From the NCBI GenBank assembly GCA_944321005.1, contig CALUJT010000282.1, forward strand, positions 1 through 8,224: 8,224 nt of DNA, written 5' to 3'. Of the stretch, positions 6,854-8,224 are shown in pieces. The DNA is from an uncultured Atopobiaceae bacterium. Lineage in GTDB: Bacteria; Actinomycetota; Coriobacteriia; Coriobacteriales; Atopobiaceae. Position 1 is the first letter of the stretch. Each line of letters opens with the position of its first letter. A program made the translations under genes and the position numbers. Under the pieces are notes generated by a model. The model did not search any database. It had not been told where the DNA came from and was given only the letters and a program-made list of their open reading frames with translations.

Positions 6854-7516
6854 CTATCGGTGCGCGGAACGCGGATGCTCGAGCACCTTCACGGGCGTGC
6901 GGCCAACGACCAGCTTCCCGTCCTCGACGTACCCCTCCTCACGGTCCTCGAGCTCGTCAATGAGCAGGCCGCACAGTTCCGCGATGTGCTCGGCGCAGGC
7001 GGGGTCGTCGATGAGACCACGCGTCTCCCGCGGGTCCTCGTCCAGATTGAAGTACTGCTCGACGCCTGTCTGGATGAACCACAGGTACTTATCGCGCTCG
7101 GTGACGATCCGCTGATTGGACTGATCGCGGTCGCGGCTCTGCTCGCCGTGCAGGTACGCGCGATCGAGCTTTTCGGCGCCGGCGAGCTCCTGCGCCAGCG
7201 ACCACCCCTCGACCCCCTCGGGAATGGATAGCCCGCACAGATCGAACAGGGTGGGCATGAGGCCCATGAGCTCGACGAGGCTCTCGCTCTTGCCGGTGGC
7301 GCGACCCCCGCCGGGCAGGGCGATGCCCACGGTCGGGACGTTGAGGAAGGCGGCCATGATGAAGCCGAGCAGCAGGAAGATCCGCATGTTCTTCTTCATC
7401 ATCATGGCGAGGAGCATGGCCAGGCCGACGGCGGGCATCATGCCGCCGGCGGTGGAGAAGCCGGAGAGGACCCACAGAACCTGGTTCTGCAAGAAGTTCA
7501 CGATATCCTCGCTCAC
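6854..7516 (-). CDS. Chimeric frame: mannose-family EIIC C-terminus fused to sulfatase C-terminus
   Basis: The 220-residue frame joins two unrelated pieces. Residues 1-67 resemble the C-terminal end of a mannose/sorbose-family PTS EIIC. They run QNQVLWVLSGFSTAGGMMPA, then the membrane stretch AMLLAMMMKKNMRIFLLLGF and AAFLNVPTVGIAL, matching the AGGM and LGF.TAAF landmarks of E. coli ManY. From about residue 72 the sequence becomes the C-terminal part of a type I sulfatase: ESLVELMGLMPTLFDLCGL, IPEGVEGWSL, YLHGEQ, IVTERDKYLWFIQTGVEQYF, LDEDPRETRGLIDD. The sulfatase catalytic Cys/Ser motif and N-terminal metal site are absent, and the EIIC lacks its N-terminal spans here, so neither activity is expected. 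The start is a GTG overlapping the TGA of the preceding frame by four bases (7513-7516). I read it as a gene remnant that stayed in frame. A membrane-anchored sulfatase-tail protein might still be made. Confidence 0.65.
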   Translation of the reverse strand: MSEDIVNFLQNQVLWVLSGFSTAGGMMPAVGLAMLLAMMMKKNMRIFLLLGFIMAAFLNVPTVGIALPGGGRATGKSESLVELMGLMPTLFDLCGLSIPEGVEGWSLAQELAGAEKLDRAYLHGEQSRDRDQSNQRIVTERDKYLWFIQTGVEQYFNLDEDPRETRGLIDDPACAEHIAELCGLLIDELEDREEGYVEDGKLVVGRTPVKVLEHPRSAHR

Positions 7517-8004
7517 GAAGAATCCGATGCCGCGGCGATGTAGGCCTCGGCATCATGGGCGATGGCGGCCGCGGTGCTGCCACCGCCCATGATGCCGAGG
7601 TCCGCGCCTGCAATGGTGCCGGAGATGACATCCGGCTGAACATAGGCGCCGATGTTGTTGACGCCGAGCCACATGAGCTCCATGGTCACGCGGATCATGA
7701 TGGCTGTCTTCATGTCACCGAGGATGATGCCGATGCCCACGGACGCCAGCAGGGGCTTACGGAAGCCCAGGTGAGGACCGAACTGGTCCCAGGTGCACAG
7801 GCCCGCCCAAATGGCGAGCAGAAGTGCCTGAAGCATACGCTCTACTTCCATATCCGCCCGCTCCGCCTCCCACTTGGTAACGCTCTGGCGAGAGACGCCG
7901 AGCAGCATGGCAAGCTGCTCCTGGGTCATGTTGCGCGTGGCGCGCAGGTGCTGAAGATTGTCGCGAAAGCTCGTGGCTGGCCCTTCGTCTGGGGTGGTGC
8001 GCAT
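7513..8004 (-). CDS. Chimeric frame: XRE HTH N-terminus fused to mannose-family EIIC N-terminus
   Basis: Read from the ATG at 8004 this is 163 residues. Residues 13-50 are an XRE/Cro HTH (FRDNLQHLRATRNMTQEQLA, then MLLGVSRQSVTKWEAER). At residue 51-57 the sequence switches into a mannose-family EIIC start: MLQALLLAIWAGLCTWDQFG, KPLLASVGIGIILGDMKTA, MELMWLGVNNIGAYVQPDVI. EIIC proteins normally begin at about MLQALL, so the EIIC start codon (ATG 7836, or 7851) may be retained inside the fusion. After GADLGIMGGGSTAAAIA the EIIC likeness fades and the frame ends at 7513, where a GTG frame carrying the EIIC C-terminus begins. The middle of EIIC, including several spans, is missing, so transport is unlikely. 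The frame is open to a TTG at 8097; no start has a clear ribosome site, and the choice of 8004 is tentative. Neither piece is complete, so this is probably debris. Confidence 0.6.
   Translation of the reverse strand: MRTTPDEGPATSFRDNLQHLRATRNMTQEQLAMLLGVSRQSVTKWEAERADMEVERMLQALLLAIWAGLCTWDQFGPHLGFRKPLLASVGIGIILGDMKTAIMIRVTMELMWLGVNNIGAYVQPDVISGTIAGADLGIMGGGSTAAAIAHDAEAYIAAASDSS
7545..7600. repeat. 17-bp perfect inverted repeat at the internal EIIC joint
   Basis: CCTCGGCATCATGGGCG (7545-7561) is exactly complementary to 7584-7600, separated by 22 bases. After one mismatch the pairing continues inward for about seven more bases (7563-7569 with 7576-7582, one G-T pair). It lies inside coding sequence, where the two EIIC halves meet, and is not followed by a T-run. 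Confidence 0.8.
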
Positions 8005-8097
8005 TAGTGCGTGATCTGCCGGCACCATGTACGCTACGGTACCAGACGGGCGCACGCCACCAACCGGAGGGCTGCATTTTGCGTCGCAGACGGGCAA

Positions 8098-8179
8098 CCA
8101 GAAGTCGCCTCACGGTTGCGAGCCGCAGATAGACGGTCTGTCACGGTAAAACGCTTTTAAACCACTTTGGAGATGGGGG
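8098..8179. other. Intergenic region before the XRE-EIIC frame, nothing firm seen
   Basis: A short AT-rich patch with TAAAACGCTTTTA (8148-8160) carries 5-base inverted arms around CGC. I see no convincing promoter for the minus-strand frame and no RNA gene. Confidence 0.25.
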
Positions 8180-8224
8180 TCACGCCGCGGCGCGCCTCCT
8201 CTCCCAGTAGCCCATGTCGTAGCG
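8180..8224 (-). CDS. C-terminal tail of an unidentified gene, cut by the window edge
   Basis: On the minus strand the last 45 bases read RYDMGYWERRRAAA followed by TGA at 8182-8180. The frame runs off the window. Fourteen residues are too few to identify a family. The call rests only on the open frame and its plausible basic tail. It could also be chance in GC-rich DNA. Confidence 0.3.
   Translation of the reverse strand, partial: RYDMGYWERRRAAA

Noticed and set aside
57..8097. One XRE gene split in two by insertion of the whole lac locus
   Set aside because: Orientation would fit, but the two pieces overlap in the HTH region and differ there (SRQSVTKWEAER versus WEKSQPEMDK), so they come from different genes or paralogues.
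1..8224. CRISPR arrays, insertion sequences, transposases and rRNA or complete tRNA genes
   Set aside because: No regular direct repeats, transposase motifs, terminal inverted repeats or complete RNA genes were seen on either strand.

Overview
The window looks like chromosomal DNA from a high-GC, gut-type actinobacterium, probably a Coriobacteriia member such as Collinsella. This rests on the GC-rich codon use and on the style of the XRE membrane regulators and PTS genes. It is an inference from remembered family features, not from a search.

The central part (about 830-6104) is a lactose-type phosphotransferase (PTS) locus. It holds lacF (EIIA-Lac, + strand, 870-1208), a LacI-family regulator on the opposite strand (1318-2364), lacE (EIICB-Lac, + strand, 2658-4532) and lacG (6-phospho-beta-galactosidase, GH1, + strand, 4671-6104). 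EIICB with EIIA imports and phosphorylates a beta-galactoside, probably lactose, and LacG splits the 6-phosphate product inside the cell. Three copies of one operator-like sequence, ATGNNNACGTGCTCAT, lie only in front of lacF (one copy) and lacE (two copies, centres 23 bp apart). The LacI-type protein therefore very likely controls both transcription units. The tagatose-6-phosphate genes (lacABCD) and the general PTS genes are not in the window.

The locus is flanked on both sides by gene debris on the minus strand. On the left (57-587) is an XRE-type regulator that has lost its N-terminal half and keeps the end of the HTH plus three membrane segments. On the right (6854-8004) are two four-base-overlapping open frames stitched from pieces of three unrelated genes. 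The order is an XRE HTH N-terminus, then the N-terminal part of a mannose-family EIIC, then (next frame) the C-terminal part of an EIIC, fused to the C-terminal end of a sulfatase. A 17-bp perfect inverted repeat sits at the internal EIIC joint. Between this mosaic and lacG is a small, apparently intact membrane-anchored helical-repeat protein (6178-6783, minus) with a clear intrinsic terminator at 6103-6140.

The AT-rich 607-833 stretch holds no convincing gene. It acts as the lacF upstream region and contains a fragment resembling a tRNA 3' end. The last 45 bases hold the tail of an unidentified minus-strand gene. The lac genes themselves are ordinary. The most unusual material is the mosaic on the right and the regulatory arrangement of the lac locus.
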